From positions 1 through 39,654 of the forward strand of contig CAMPNZ010000005.1 of the NCBI GenBank assembly GCA_946892075.1: 39,654 nucleotides of DNA. Reading direction: 5' to 3'. Numbering within the stretch: the stretch's first letter is position 1; every line of letters begins with the position of its first letter. This document shows, piece after piece, positions 1 to 7,634 of this stretch. Origin of the DNA: an uncultured Coriobacteriales bacterium (GTDB taxonomy: Bacteria; Actinomycetota; Coriobacteriia; Coriobacteriales; Eggerthellaceae). The position numbers and the translations under genes are program-made. The notes below the pieces were generated by a model. It saw nothing but the letters and a program-made list of their open reading frames with translations. It did not search any database and was not told the DNA's origin.

Positions 1-1178
1 AAATTTTCGCAGGTATCGTTACGGGATCGATGAGCATCATTGCGCTTATTTTGCGCCCGTTAGCTGGGAATTTATCGGACCATATCTCAAAATATCGCCT
101 GTCGGTAATTGGCAGCGTTCTTATTTTTATCGGCGTTGTGGGCTATTGCATAAGCCCCACCAGCCAGCTGTTGCTGCTGTTTCGCCTGGTGAACGGCGTA
201 GGATTTGTGCTCGCTACCGTTTGCATGACAACGTGGCTAAGCCTTGTAGTTCCGCGCGACCATGTTGGTGAAGCGATGGGTATGTATGGCCTGATGAATG
301 CGCTTGCAATGGCTGTTGCTCCCGCAATCGGCATTGCGCTGTATAACGTGATTGGCTATCGCGAAACCTTTGTGCTGGGAGCCGTTGCAGCGCTGCTGGT
401 GTTTTTTCTGGTGCAATGCGTTCAGAATAAGGGAGAAGCAGTGCTGGTTGCAAAGCGAACAGCGCAGCATGAAGATGCTGATGACAAGAACGCAGATACG
501 TCCGCGCGTGAAGGCACGAATGCGGGTGCTGGGGCTGACGGCGCGGACGCTGTTGCAAACCAAAACGCGCGCACTTCGTGGACGCAGGCGTTTAGGGGCG
601 TGCGGGTGTTCCAAAAAAACGCCTTCCCCATTACGTTGCTGATGCTGTGCTTTTCGATGCCCTATTTTGCAACACAAGCCGACTTGGTAGAGTATCTCCA
701 ACATATCGAAAGTCCCGTTTCAGCAGGCTTGTTCTTCATTTTTTACGCTATCATTTTGCTGGTCATACGCCTGTTCTTCAAGAAATACTTTGACCGCGTT
801 CGCTACGGCGTGTGGTTTTGGCTGTGCTTTGTTGCTACAAGCGCGTTTTTGATAAGCATGATATTTGTGCATACGCTTGCTGCAATGATTTTCTCAGCTG
901 GGCTTTTGTCAGTTGGCTACGGTATAATTTACTCGGTGAACCAGGCAACTGCCATGATGCTTGCGCCCATGAAAGAACAAGGACTTGCCAGTTCAACCTT
1001 TTATTTTGGCATCGATCTTGGCATGGTAATTGCGCCTGTTCTTGGTGGGTGTTTATTCGCATACGTGCCTATTCAGGCCTTTTATCCGTGTTTGCTGGCA
1101 TTTTTACCGGTGGCGCTTATCGTGTATTTCGTGTACCGAAAACAGCTGAACAGAGCAGTTTCACATCGCACGTGGTAA
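1..1178 (+). CDS. MFS transporter (5' partial)
   Basis: Major facilitator superfamily permease of the inner membrane; substrate not identifiable. The reading frame is open to the window edge (codons from base 3), so the start and first membrane segment or so are missing. The visible N-terminal part carries the MFS motif A type loop (RPLAGNLSDHISKYR) that follows TM2. About eleven hydrophobic segments follow, split by an acidic, alanine-rich cytoplasmic loop (roughly residues 140-185 of the part after the first internal Met, with many D, E, A and G) that sits where MFS proteins have the loop between their two six-helix halves. Such proteins are typically drug or metabolite antiporters. It ends convergently, 18 bases from the stop of the nuclease gene. 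The family is certain; the function is open. Confidence 0.85.
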   Translation, partial: IFAGIVTGSMSIIALILRPLAGNLSDHISKYRLSVIGSVLIFIGVVGYCISPTSQLLLLFRLVNGVGFVLATVCMTTWLSLVVPRDHVGEAMGMYGLMNALAMAVAPAIGIALYNVIGYRETFVLGAVAALLVFFLVQCVQNKGEAVLVAKRTAQHEDADDKNADTSAREGTNAGAGADGADAVANQNARTSWTQAFRGVRVFQKNAFPITLLMLCFSMPYFATQADLVEYLQHIESPVSAGLFFIFYAIILLVIRLFFKKYFDRVRYGVWFWLCFVATSAFLISMIFVHTLAAMIFSAGLLSVGYGIIYSVNQATAMMLAPMKEQGLASSTFYFGIDLGMVIAPVLGGCLFAYVPIQAFYPCLLAFLPVALIVYFVYRKQLNRAVSHRTW

Positions 1179-1196
1179 GGTGCGGCTTGCTGAAAG

Positions 1197-2261
1197 CTAG
1201 TTTTTCCAGAAGTTGCCCGTTTTATAATCGATGGTAAAGCCGGGCGCCACATTAAACACTTCAAGCTTGCGGCTTAAATGTCCGTCAGCCGACTGCATAT
1301 TCACGATAACGCTGCGCGGCACTAACTCATCGCCCACATACAGCGGCGTTACTAAATAATACAGGACTCCATCAGGGTTTTTGTTAAAATACGAGCGCGC
1401 CATACTTTCCGGACCCGCCATGCCGCCATAGCCGCGATTGTCGCCAACGTTCTGCACGCGCGTGCCGGTAACCATGTTGTAGGCTTTATCATCGCCGCCC
1501 AAAAAATGCGCAATCAAGTGCGAGCGATTGTAAAAGTATCCATGGTACACGGTATTGTTCTTATCGTTAAAGGTAATCTCAACGCGCTGATTATTATGCC
1601 AACCCGACGGATGAATTGCTGATATATTTTCTCGTGGACGCTTGCCAACATCCAAATTTTCGTGCGTAAGAAGCGCGTACGCGCTGCCGGTGCGCCCGAG
1701 CGAGTCAAGCGCTGAATAACGTATCTCACCAGGTGCAAGGTCAAGCGCTGCCGAAATATCAGCGTGGCCAAGATAGCGAAAGAAGTTGCGGTCGCGCTGG
1801 GGGTCAAACTCGGAGGGAACCTGCCCTGCCGACGCCGCCGCATCCGCTGGGGGCGCTACACTGGAATTTGCTGCGCTTTTCTTCGCCGCATCATCCTTCG
1901 CAGCAGAGCCACCCGCGCCCTTACCTGCGGCATTGCTGTTCAAATGCTGCGCATCGTAGAGCGCACTGCGTTGTTGCTGCGCTGCTGAAGAAGCGTACGT
2001 ATCGAAATCTTTTACCGATAACGAAGGAATGTCCGAGGAAGATGTGCGGTGTGCCGCGCTTTGCACCGCTTTTTCGTGATCCTGCATCAAGCCTGGTAAA
2101 AGCAGGAAAAGACATATTGCAATGGTGCAGATAGTTGCAACAACAGAGCGCTTATGGCTTGACGCATCAAGCGCATGGTTGTGCGGCGCCTGCTTTGACG
2201 ACGCACCAGTATCGTTTTCCTTCTTGAGGCTATTGAGGATTTTTAGGTTATTGTTTTTCAC
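1197..2261 (-). CDS. Membrane-anchored DNA/RNA non-specific endonuclease, streptodornase-like
   Basis: Probable secreted, membrane-tethered nuclease of the beta-beta-alpha-metal (NUC1/EndA/streptodornase) superfamily. I chose the GTG at 2261 (354 aa) because AGGA lies 5 bases upstream and because a longer frame would run into pepC. Residues about 39-58 form one hydrophobic segment (signal anchor), followed by an Ala/Ser-rich spacer up to about 150. The catalytic part holds the NRSHLIA motif (about 245-251, His248 as general base), then the MVTGTRVQNVG and GGMAGPE stretches typical of streptococcal Sda-type DNases, and a C-terminal YKTGNFW. The canonical DRGH is NRSH here, as in Sda enzymes from memory. 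It could act in nucleic-acid scavenging, DNA uptake or degradation of extracellular DNA. It lies downstream of pepC on the same strand. Confidence 0.82.
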   Translation of the reverse strand: MKNNNLKILNSLKKENDTGASSKQAPHNHALDASSHKRSVVATICTIAICLFLLLPGLMQDHEKAVQSAAHRTSSSDIPSLSVKDFDTYASSAAQQQRSALYDAQHLNSNAAGKGAGGSAAKDDAAKKSAANSSVAPPADAAASAGQVPSEFDPQRDRNFFRYLGHADISAALDLAPGEIRYSALDSLGRTGSAYALLTHENLDVGKRPRENISAIHPSGWHNNQRVEITFNDKNNTVYHGYFYNRSHLIAHFLGGDDKAYNMVTGTRVQNVGDNRGYGGMAGPESMARSYFNKNPDGVLYYLVTPLYVGDELVPRSVIVNMQSADGHLSRKLEVFNVAPGFTIDYKTGNFWKN

Positions 2262-2284
2262 GGTTATCCTGCGTTTCTGCACCA

Positions 2285-2316
2285 GCGCACCAGCGCTCAT
2301 GTGCGCGCTGGTGCGC
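2285..2316. repeat. Perfect 12-bp inverted repeat between pepC and the nuclease gene
   Basis: GCGCACCAGCGC (2285-2296) and its exact complement GCGCTGGTGCGC (2305-2316) are separated by 8 bases. The hairpin lies in the gap between the pepC stop and the nuclease start. No T run follows on either strand, so it is not a standard intrinsic terminator. An mRNA-stabilising or processing hairpin is possible. Confidence 0.6.
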
Positions 2317-2344
2317 GAAAGCACGTTCCCGCACCTTAGCTGCT

Positions 2345-3694
2345 TTATGCAAGCGAACCCATAGGATCCCACGGATCAAGCACAATCGGCGTGTCGCTTT
2401 CAAAAAGTGCGCGCTTATCAGCGGGAAGATATTTCTTATCAACAACCACTTGATACACGTACTCATCAAACCACGAATCAGCAAGCGTATCAAAGCCGTC
2501 CTTGCCGTGATCATCGCCCCAGCTATTTTCCACCTTCCACAAGCTTGGCTTGCCGTCGGCGTCAAAATTTACTCCCTCAAGCACCATAGCGTGCGTCATC
2601 AGCGACTCGCCGTAATCAAGACGCGCCGCCTTATCGAAGCCGGCCATAATGTCAAAGCCGAACAGCGTGTCAATATCAAGCGCATCCAAATCCATAATGC
2701 CCTCTTCACGCAAAAACGACTGCATCACATCGCAACCAAACCACACAGGCAAATTGTCTTTCAGCTGGGCAATTGCTGCATCTTTCAGCTCTTGAGGCGT
2801 AAGGTTGATATAGCGAACACCACCCGCTTCAACAACATTTCCTAAACGTGAAACGGTATACACCCTGTTAAATGGCTTATCTGCGGTGGGCGCCGAAATA
2901 AGCGAAACGTAATCGTCAAGGTTAAGCGCAACCGCTTCCTTGAAAAATTCAAGCGGTGTGAACGTACCGCTCAGCGCCAGTTTGTCGTCTTTATCGCGCA
3001 AACGAACATCAAACTTCGCAGGTGGTTGGCCTAAACAGGTTACCAGCAACGAATACACGTTTTGCATGTAGGTTTTCTTCATGCTGCGAAGCTGTTCAAC
3101 CGTCGAACCCTGCGCATGAGCATCGCGCAGCTGTTTTGCGCACGAACGCAGGTAGCGCGTAAGGTAGGCATCAAGGTCGGATGTATTGCTTGAGCAGGCA
3201 GTTTCTGGCATTGCTTCCTTGGGGCACACGCCGTATTTAGCAACGAGCGCCTTAAACATATCCCACTGACCGCCATCAGAAATAGGGTCGGTTAGCAAAA
3301 ACGCCACTTCGCGACTGTTCACTGCTTGCTCGCGCGTGTCGATGATGTTCTCGAAAAACCAGTTGCTTTTTTCAAGCTTGTCCCAAAACAAGGGGTATGC
3401 TTGCGAAAGTTCAAAGGTTGAAAGCTTGTATTTTTTCATGACGCGCATACGCATGGTATTTAAGGACGCGAACATCCAGCAGCGCCCTGAGCGTTTCTGA
3501 TTTGTGCGCTTACCTTGCTTAACTTCAACGTCGAACACCGTGGTATTTTTCGCTACCTGTTCAGGCACGTGTGCAACATCGCGCACGCCTTTTCCGCAAA
3601 CGGCATTCTTGGCTATAATATGCGATTTGTCAGCAAAAAATGCCGCTTGAGCAGCATCGATATCGCTGGGTGTTACGCGTAATGTTTCATCCAT
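2345..3694 (-). CDS. pepC: Aminopeptidase C (bleomycin hydrolase family, C1B)
   Basis: Cytoplasmic papain-like cysteine aminopeptidase that removes N-terminal residues from peptides. The 449 aa length matches the family. The catalytic triad is visible: Gln66 and Cys72 in NQKRSGRCWMF, His368 in THAMVLEGVN, and Asn390 in WKVENSWGDDHGKDG. The start ATG at 3694 has an AAAGGA-type ribosome site just upstream. It is divergent from mrp and followed by the nuclease gene on the same strand. Homologues form hexamers with the active sites facing an internal cavity. Gene name by family resemblance. Confidence 0.95.
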   Translation of the reverse strand: MDETLRVTPSDIDAAQAAFFADKSHIIAKNAVCGKGVRDVAHVPEQVAKNTTVFDVEVKQGKRTNQKRSGRCWMFASLNTMRMRVMKKYKLSTFELSQAYPLFWDKLEKSNWFFENIIDTREQAVNSREVAFLLTDPISDGGQWDMFKALVAKYGVCPKEAMPETACSSNTSDLDAYLTRYLRSCAKQLRDAHAQGSTVEQLRSMKKTYMQNVYSLLVTCLGQPPAKFDVRLRDKDDKLALSGTFTPLEFFKEAVALNLDDYVSLISAPTADKPFNRVYTVSRLGNVVEAGGVRYINLTPQELKDAAIAQLKDNLPVWFGCDVMQSFLREEGIMDLDALDIDTLFGFDIMAGFDKAARLDYGESLMTHAMVLEGVNFDADGKPSLWKVENSWGDDHGKDGFDTLADSWFDEYVYQVVVDKKYLPADKRALFESDTPIVLDPWDPMGSLA

Positions 3695-3726
3695 TGCTTC
3701 ATCCTTTCGTGTGGTCTCACGCTTCT

Positions 3727-3732
3727 ATTATA
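3727..3732 (-). promoter_or_regulatory. Candidate -10 box of pepC
   Basis: On the minus strand the sequence reads TATAAT, 32 bases upstream of the pepC start. No good -35 box is seen at 16-18 bases, so this rests on the -10 hexamer alone. Confidence 0.4.
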
Positions 3733-3811
3733 CCCATTGCATGACGCAAAACGCGCTGCGCGCGCCGACTAAATTTTTCATAAAACAAGAAAGCGACAAT
3801 TGGTATTTTCG

Positions 3812-3840
3812 TTCACGCTCAGCAAAACTTGACGTACAAT
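3812..3840 (+). promoter_or_regulatory. Candidate promoter of mrp
   Basis: TTCACG (3812-3817), a 17-base spacer and TACAAT (3835-3840) lie 48 bases before the mrp start. The spacing is ideal, and the hexamers are moderately close to consensus. Confidence 0.5.
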
Positions 3841-3888
3841 AAAATTGCGATGCACAAAGCCATCGCACTACTATGAGAAGGGGACACT

Positions 3889-4863
3889 ATGAGTGAACAA
3901 GGGTGTGGCTCTGGCGGTTGCTCAAGTTGCGGAGTCGCAGGCTGCGGATCTCGCACTGCACCTATAGAAATGCCAAAAAATGCACGTAAAAACGTATCAC
4001 ATATTGTTGGTGTTGTTTCAGGAAAAGGCGGTGTTGGAAAATCGCTGGTGACGTCGCTGCTTGCAAGCGAAATGAGCAAACGCGGGTTTAAGGTTGGCAT
4101 TCTTGATGCCGATATTACTGGGCCTTCTATTCCAAAAACCTTTGGCGTAAGCAATCGCGTATCAGCTGATGCCGATGGCATTAACCCAGCGCTTAGCAAT
4201 AGCGGCATCAAAATTATGTCCATCAACTTGATGCTTCCGCAAGACGACATTCCGGTGGCGTGGCGCGGTCCTGTTATTACGGGCATTCTCAAGCAATTTT
4301 GGGAAGAAACGAACTGGGAAGACCTCGACTATCTGTTTGTTGATATGCCGCCGGGAACTTCAGATGTATTTCTAACGGTTATGCAAACCTTCCCTATTGA
4401 TGGTATTGTAACTGTTTCTGCACCTCAGGAACTTGTTGCCATGATCGTCGGCAAAGCGGTGAACTTGGCGCACGACATGAGCGTGCAGGTGCTGGGGCTG
4501 GTTGAGAACATGGCGTACTTTAAGTGTGACGAATGCAGCAAAGAGCACTATATTTTTGGAGAACCGCAGGGTCGCTTCGTTGCGAAGCGCTACCAAATTC
4601 CTGCGTATGCAACGCTGCCGCTTGATCCGGCGTTTGCGCATCTGTGCGATATGGGCAAAGTTGAAGAGTATGACGTTGATCATAAGCTGGATACGATTAT
4701 CGAACAAATTGAGCTGGCAGCCAAACAAGCAGACGAGAAAAAGGCTGCTGAAAAGGCAGCCAGCGCGAATGCTGACGCTGCTGGTGATGCTGGCGAAAAA
4801 GCAGCTGATACGGCGAACGCTGGTGCTGACGCTGCGCAAGGCAGTGCTCCTGAACAGCACTAA
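3889..4863 (+). CDS. mrp: Mrp/NBP35-family Fe-S cluster carrier ATPase
   Basis: P-loop ATPase that carries and transfers iron-sulfur clusters to apoproteins in the cytoplasm. An N-terminal cysteine cluster (Cys6, 11, 14, 19) is followed by the deviant Walker A motif GKGGVGKS (45-52), ILDADITGPSIPK (about 71-83), the VDMPPGTSD motif (about 151-159) and the CxxC pair Cys213/Cys216, which binds the bridging cluster in the Mrp dimer. From about residue 279 there is a charged and alanine-rich tail of some 45 residues that is probably disordered and not part of the family fold. The start has a strong AGAAGGGG site. The gene stands alone, ends at a terminator hairpin, and in the inferred ancestral order would converge on nrfH. 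Confidence 0.95.
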   Translation: MSEQGCGSGGCSSCGVAGCGSRTAPIEMPKNARKNVSHIVGVVSGKGGVGKSLVTSLLASEMSKRGFKVGILDADITGPSIPKTFGVSNRVSADADGINPALSNSGIKIMSINLMLPQDDIPVAWRGPVITGILKQFWEETNWEDLDYLFVDMPPGTSDVFLTVMQTFPIDGIVTVSAPQELVAMIVGKAVNLAHDMSVQVLGLVENMAYFKCDECSKEHYIFGEPQGRFVAKRYQIPAYATLPLDPAFAHLCDMGKVEEYDVDHKLDTIIEQIELAAKQADEKKAAEKAASANADAAGDAGEKAADTANAGADAAQGSAPEQH

Positions 4864-4902
4864 CTTCGCGCGGGCGCTTAGCATAAGGCCCCGGACACCG
4901 CA

Positions 4903-4927
4903 AAAAGCCCCTCGTAGTGAGGGGCTT
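4903..4927 (+). terminator. Terminator hairpin after mrp; left copy of a 25-bp direct repeat
   Basis: A 9-bp perfect stem (AAGCCCCTC 4905-4913 with GAGGGGCTT 4919-4927) encloses the loop GTAGT. It lies 40 bases after the mrp stop. The 25 bases 4903-4927 are identical to 14204-14228. In this copy the A run before the stem is intact, but the T run after it is cut short (CTTCAATAAG), so its terminator strength for mrp is probably reduced. Confidence 0.8.
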
Positions 4928-4981
4928 CAATAAGAGATTAAGAAAACCGTCTGAAAGCCTTTAAGCGGGAATATAAGAAAT

Positions 4982-5020
4982 GACGACCATACAAGAGTAG
5001 AAATAATTTGTGTGGTCGTT
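4982..5020 (+). terminator. Hairpin with T-rich tail, candidate terminator
   Basis: GACGACCATACAA (4982-4994) pairs with TTGTGTGGTCGTT (5008-5020) over 13 positions, two of them G-U, with a 13-base loop. TTTTC follows. It lies just inside the left boundary of the island, downstream of mrp on the plus strand. It could equally serve the minus-strand hsdR relic as a bidirectional signal. Confidence 0.5.
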
Positions 5021-5077
5021 TTCTTATGCTCGAGTACCGATACTTTTATTTTGCTAATTGGCGTTCAAATGCCTTAC

Positions 5078-5557
5078 TTAATTTTTCTTGCTATATGAAG
5101 CACCATCCTCTTCAACTAACATAGATTGCGACATGGGAGCAGAATTAGCAAACAAATCAAACTTACTTCCTAGGGTTGTTTCAGCATGCTCCTCAAAATT
5201 TTCTACCTGCTCCATAACCTTTGTAAAGACTTCAGGACAATACTTTGGCGGATAGCCGTTCTTAACCAAACAAATCTTGACATCAAGCTTTAACTGATTA
5301 CGTACATTCTGATTGTTGAGCCAGTCTGCAAATGAAGACTTAATATCGATGATTTCTTTAACCTTTCTAGCAAGCTCCTTACACTTATCATTTATAACAA
5401 CACCGTTGACTTCTTTGTCAATGCCATATTCAAAATTATGCTGGTCACGAAGAGCAATCAAAATATCATAGAATGCCTTTTCTTCAAAGGTCAATCCTAT
5501 TTTACGGAAACTCTCTCGATTTTCGTCGTACTCTTGCAAAAGTGAAAAGGAAGGCAC
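5078..5557 (-). pseudogene. hsdR: HsdR (type I restriction endonuclease) C-terminal fragment
   Basis: The 159 codons match the C-terminal helical region of EcoR124-type HsdR subunits from memory (FEEKAFYDILIALRDQHNFEYG, then INDKCKELARKVKEII, SFADWLNNQNVRNQLKLD, and NGYPPKYCPEVFTKVMEQVENF). A full HsdR has about 1000 residues, so the nuclease and both motor domains are missing. The listed GTG start is only the first usable codon; the frame closes a few codons upstream, where the sequence switches to the oppositely oriented recombinase relic at about 5545. It cannot cut or translocate DNA. Together with the hsdM scrap near 13.9 kb on the same strand, it marks the two ends of a former hsd operon. 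Confidence 0.8.
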
Positions 5558-6198
5558 AGCGGTGTGAGACTATTCTCCGGCAAGGTCTACTGCGGAGAAT
5601 GCGAGCCAAGGCTCGGTTCAAAAGTCTGGCATTCCACAGACAAATGCAAGCAGGTCATTTGGCAATGCAACAAGCACTGCAAGAAAAACTCTCCCTGCAA
5701 AAACGGAATGCATCTTACCGATGAGGAGCTAAAAACTGCCGTCCTTTCTGCGACTAACAAGCTCATAGAAAATAAAGATGAGATTCTTAATGGCTTACAA
5801 GAGATTGTCGGAGGCGTTTGTGATACTCATACCTTGGAAGGCGAAAAAACAAAGCTGGAAAGTGAGATGGATGTCTGTGCCAAGATGATCGAAGATCTTA
5901 TCCGCCAAAATGCTGCCATCCCGCAAGACCAGAGCGAGTACCAAGCAAAGTACGAAGACCTGGAACGCTTCTGCAATGATAAAAAGCGGCCTTAGCGAAG
6001 ATCGAAGGAAAGCTCAAAAAGATGCAGGCGACCAAAGCCGATATCAAGTTCTGCCTGAAGCAGCTACAAAAACAAGACAGGCTTCTGCAAACATTCGACG
6101 AACAGAGCTTCTGTGCTCTTGTAGATCATATCACGGTATTCAGCAAAGAAGACATCCGCATAACCTTCAGAAATGACTCAGAAATCAAGGTTCTATAA
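5546..6198 (+). pseudogene. Large serine recombinase, C-terminal relic with frameshift
   Basis: What remains is the zinc beta-ribbon and coiled-coil part of a TnpX/TndX-type large serine recombinase. The ribbon is LFSGKVYCGECEPRLGSKVW, then an aromatic/His-Lys stretch and WQCNKHCKK with later cysteines. A heptad-like coiled coil follows, and then a typical C-terminus ending FRNDSEIKVL at 6198. The N-terminal catalytic domain with the nucleophilic serine is absent; the frame is closed by a TGA at 5543. A stop at 5993-5995 interrupts the frame, and reading resumes in another frame from about 5983. One extra A in the AAAAA run at 5981-5985 would restore a continuous frame. It cannot catalyse recombination. 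It probably mobilised the ECF/ABC module or an earlier element. Confidence 0.8.
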
Positions 6199-6228
6199 AA
6201 TGTCCGAATGGAGCTTTTTATTTTAATC

Positions 6229-6267
6229 GGGGTTGAATGAAATCCCCTTAACGAGGTTTAATCAAAT
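6229..6267 (+). promoter_or_regulatory. Imperfect direct repeat upstream of the ECF operon (possible AraC-type operator)
   Basis: GGGGTTGAATGAAAT (6229-6243) and GAGGTTTAATCAAAT (6253-6267) match at 12 of 15 positions and start 24 bases apart. They lie about 40 bases before the first ECF gene. AraC-family regulators often bind tandem half sites roughly two helical turns apart, and an AraC-type gene is in this operon. A 6-bp inverted repeat (6274-6279 with 6286-6291) lies between the repeats and the ribosome site. Confidence 0.35.
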
Positions 6268-6308
6268 GGGCTAAGTTAGCAATTTCTAACTCAATGGAGG
6301 TTAATCGT

Positions 6309-6899
6309 ATGAAAAAATCATCTGGAATTAAAGCAAAAGATTTGATCACAACAGGTATTTTTACTGCCATTATGTTTGTTCTTTGCATGGCAGTAGCAAT
6401 GCTGGGTTACATGCCAATATTTATTCCGCTTTTAGGCATCATCGTGCCGCTTATTGACGGTATTCCGTATGTGTTGTTTGTGAGCAAAACGAAAAAGTTT
6501 GGGCTTATAACCATTATGGGATTTTTGCTTGGGCTGCTAATCGGGGTCATGGGAATGGGCGTATATGCACCTTTCACCGGACTTATCGCAGGCCTTTTAG
6601 CGGATTTGTTATTAAAATCCTCGGATTATTCCAGTGCAAAAAAAGTAATTCTCAGCAAAGGTATTTTTTCAATATGGCTGATCGGCAACTATATTCCTAT
6701 TGTTATTAGCCGTGATGCTTATTATCAAAATTTAGCACAAGGCGGTTACGGAAAGGCCTATGCGGATGCACTTATGAAGGTTATTCCGGACTGGAGTTTG
6801 ATCCCATTACTTGTAGGCATATTTATCGCGGGCATCCTTGGTGCTTTGATTGGACGTTCCCTTCTAAAAAAGCAATTCGAACGCGCCGGGATTGTGTAA
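6309..6899 (+). CDS. ECF transporter S component, MptD/Trep_Strep type
   Basis: Substrate-binding membrane subunit of an energy-coupling factor importer. The 196 aa protein has about six hydrophobic segments, begins MKKSSGIKAKDLITTGIF, and ends with a basic tail (LLKKQFERAGIV), as in the Trep_Strep (MptD) family. The start at 6309 is preferred over the ATG at 6294, because GGAGG lies 8 bases upstream and overlaps the earlier ATG. The T and ATPase genes follow directly, so this is a group I ECF system with its own energising module. The ligand of this S family is not established to my knowledge; the neighbours suggest a metal chelate or related small molecule. Confidence 0.85.
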   Translation: MKKSSGIKAKDLITTGIFTAIMFVLCMAVAMLGYMPIFIPLLGIIVPLIDGIPYVLFVSKTKKFGLITIMGFLLGLLIGVMGMGVYAPFTGLIAGLLADLLLKSSDYSSAKKVILSKGIFSIWLIGNYIPIVISRDAYYQNLAQGGYGKAYADALMKVIPDWSLIPLLVGIFIAGILGALIGRSLLKKQFERAGIV

Positions 6900-6905
6900 T
6901 CCATC

Positions 6906-7634
6906 ATGCAGCCTATTCAAACGCGATCAAAAAAAGAATTTCTTGATCCTCGAACAAAAATACTTCTTGTCTTTACCATCGCTGCTGTCGTTGTGGGAGG
7001 AGGACATGGATATTGGCTGGCCCCGATTCGAATACTTCTTATATCCGTTCCCTTTATACTGTTTCTTATTGAAAGCAAGTGGAAATATGCCGCCATATAC
7101 GCCATTTTATTCATGGCGGCATATGTAGGGCAGATATATCTTTTGCCGCTCGTTACCGGATTTTTAGGTTTTCTGTTGGTGGCTTTTTGCGGTATTTTTG
7201 TTCGCATGATGCCGGGGCTTGCCATGGGTACCTATTTGATCAGCTCAACGAAAATCAGCGAGTTTATGGCAGCAATGGAACGCATGCGTGTTTCTACCAA
7301 GATTACGATTCCACTTTCCGTTGTTTTTCGCTTTTTTCCTACCATCTTGGAAGAGTATCACGCCATAGCCGATGCAATGAAAATGAGAGGCATCTCTTTA
7401 GGTGGTTCAAAACCGTGGAAAACTGTGGAATATCGTTTGGTTCCGCTGATGGTGTCCTGCGTAAAAATCGGTGACGAACTTTCCGCATCTGCTTTAACGC
7501 GTGGCTTAGGCGCGCCGCTTAGGCGCACCAATGTCTGTAAAATTGGATTCCATTTGCAGGATATACTCTTTCTGATGCTTTGCCTTGTTAGCTTGTGTGT
7601 ACTTATCTTTTATATGATCGGAGGTTCGTCATGA
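6906..7634 (+). CDS. ECF transporter T component (EcfT)
   Basis: Transmembrane coupling subunit that links the S component to the two ATPase domains. The 242 aa length fits the family. There are hydrophobic segments in the N-terminal half (LLVFTIAAVVVGGG, ILLISVPFILFLI and others) and one near the C-terminus. Between them is the cytoplasmic helical part with two Arg-Gly coupling motifs (MKMRGISL and ALTRGLGAP) that insert into grooves of the ATPases. The gene begins 7 bases after the S gene stop and overlaps the ATPase start by four bases (ATGA), which implies translational coupling. No strong ribosome site is seen, consistent with reinitiation. Confidence 0.9.
   Translation: MQPIQTRSKKEFLDPRTKILLVFTIAAVVVGGGHGYWLAPIRILLISVPFILFLIESKWKYAAIYAILFMAAYVGQIYLLPLVTGFLGFLLVAFCGIFVRMMPGLAMGTYLISSTKISEFMAAMERMRVSTKITIPLSVVFRFFPTILEEYHAIADAMKMRGISLGGSKPWKTVEYRLVPLMVSCVKIGDELSASALTRGLGAPLRRTNVCKIGFHLQDILFLMLCLVSLCVLIFYMIGGSS

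Noticed and set aside
214..704. Antisense frames across the MFS gene
   Set aside because: They mirror the conserved reading frame of the transporter and have no independent support.
3750..3770. GC-rich partial palindrome upstream of pepC (GCGCGCTGCGCGCGC)
   Set aside because: Low-complexity alternation of G and C rather than a defined operator or terminator.
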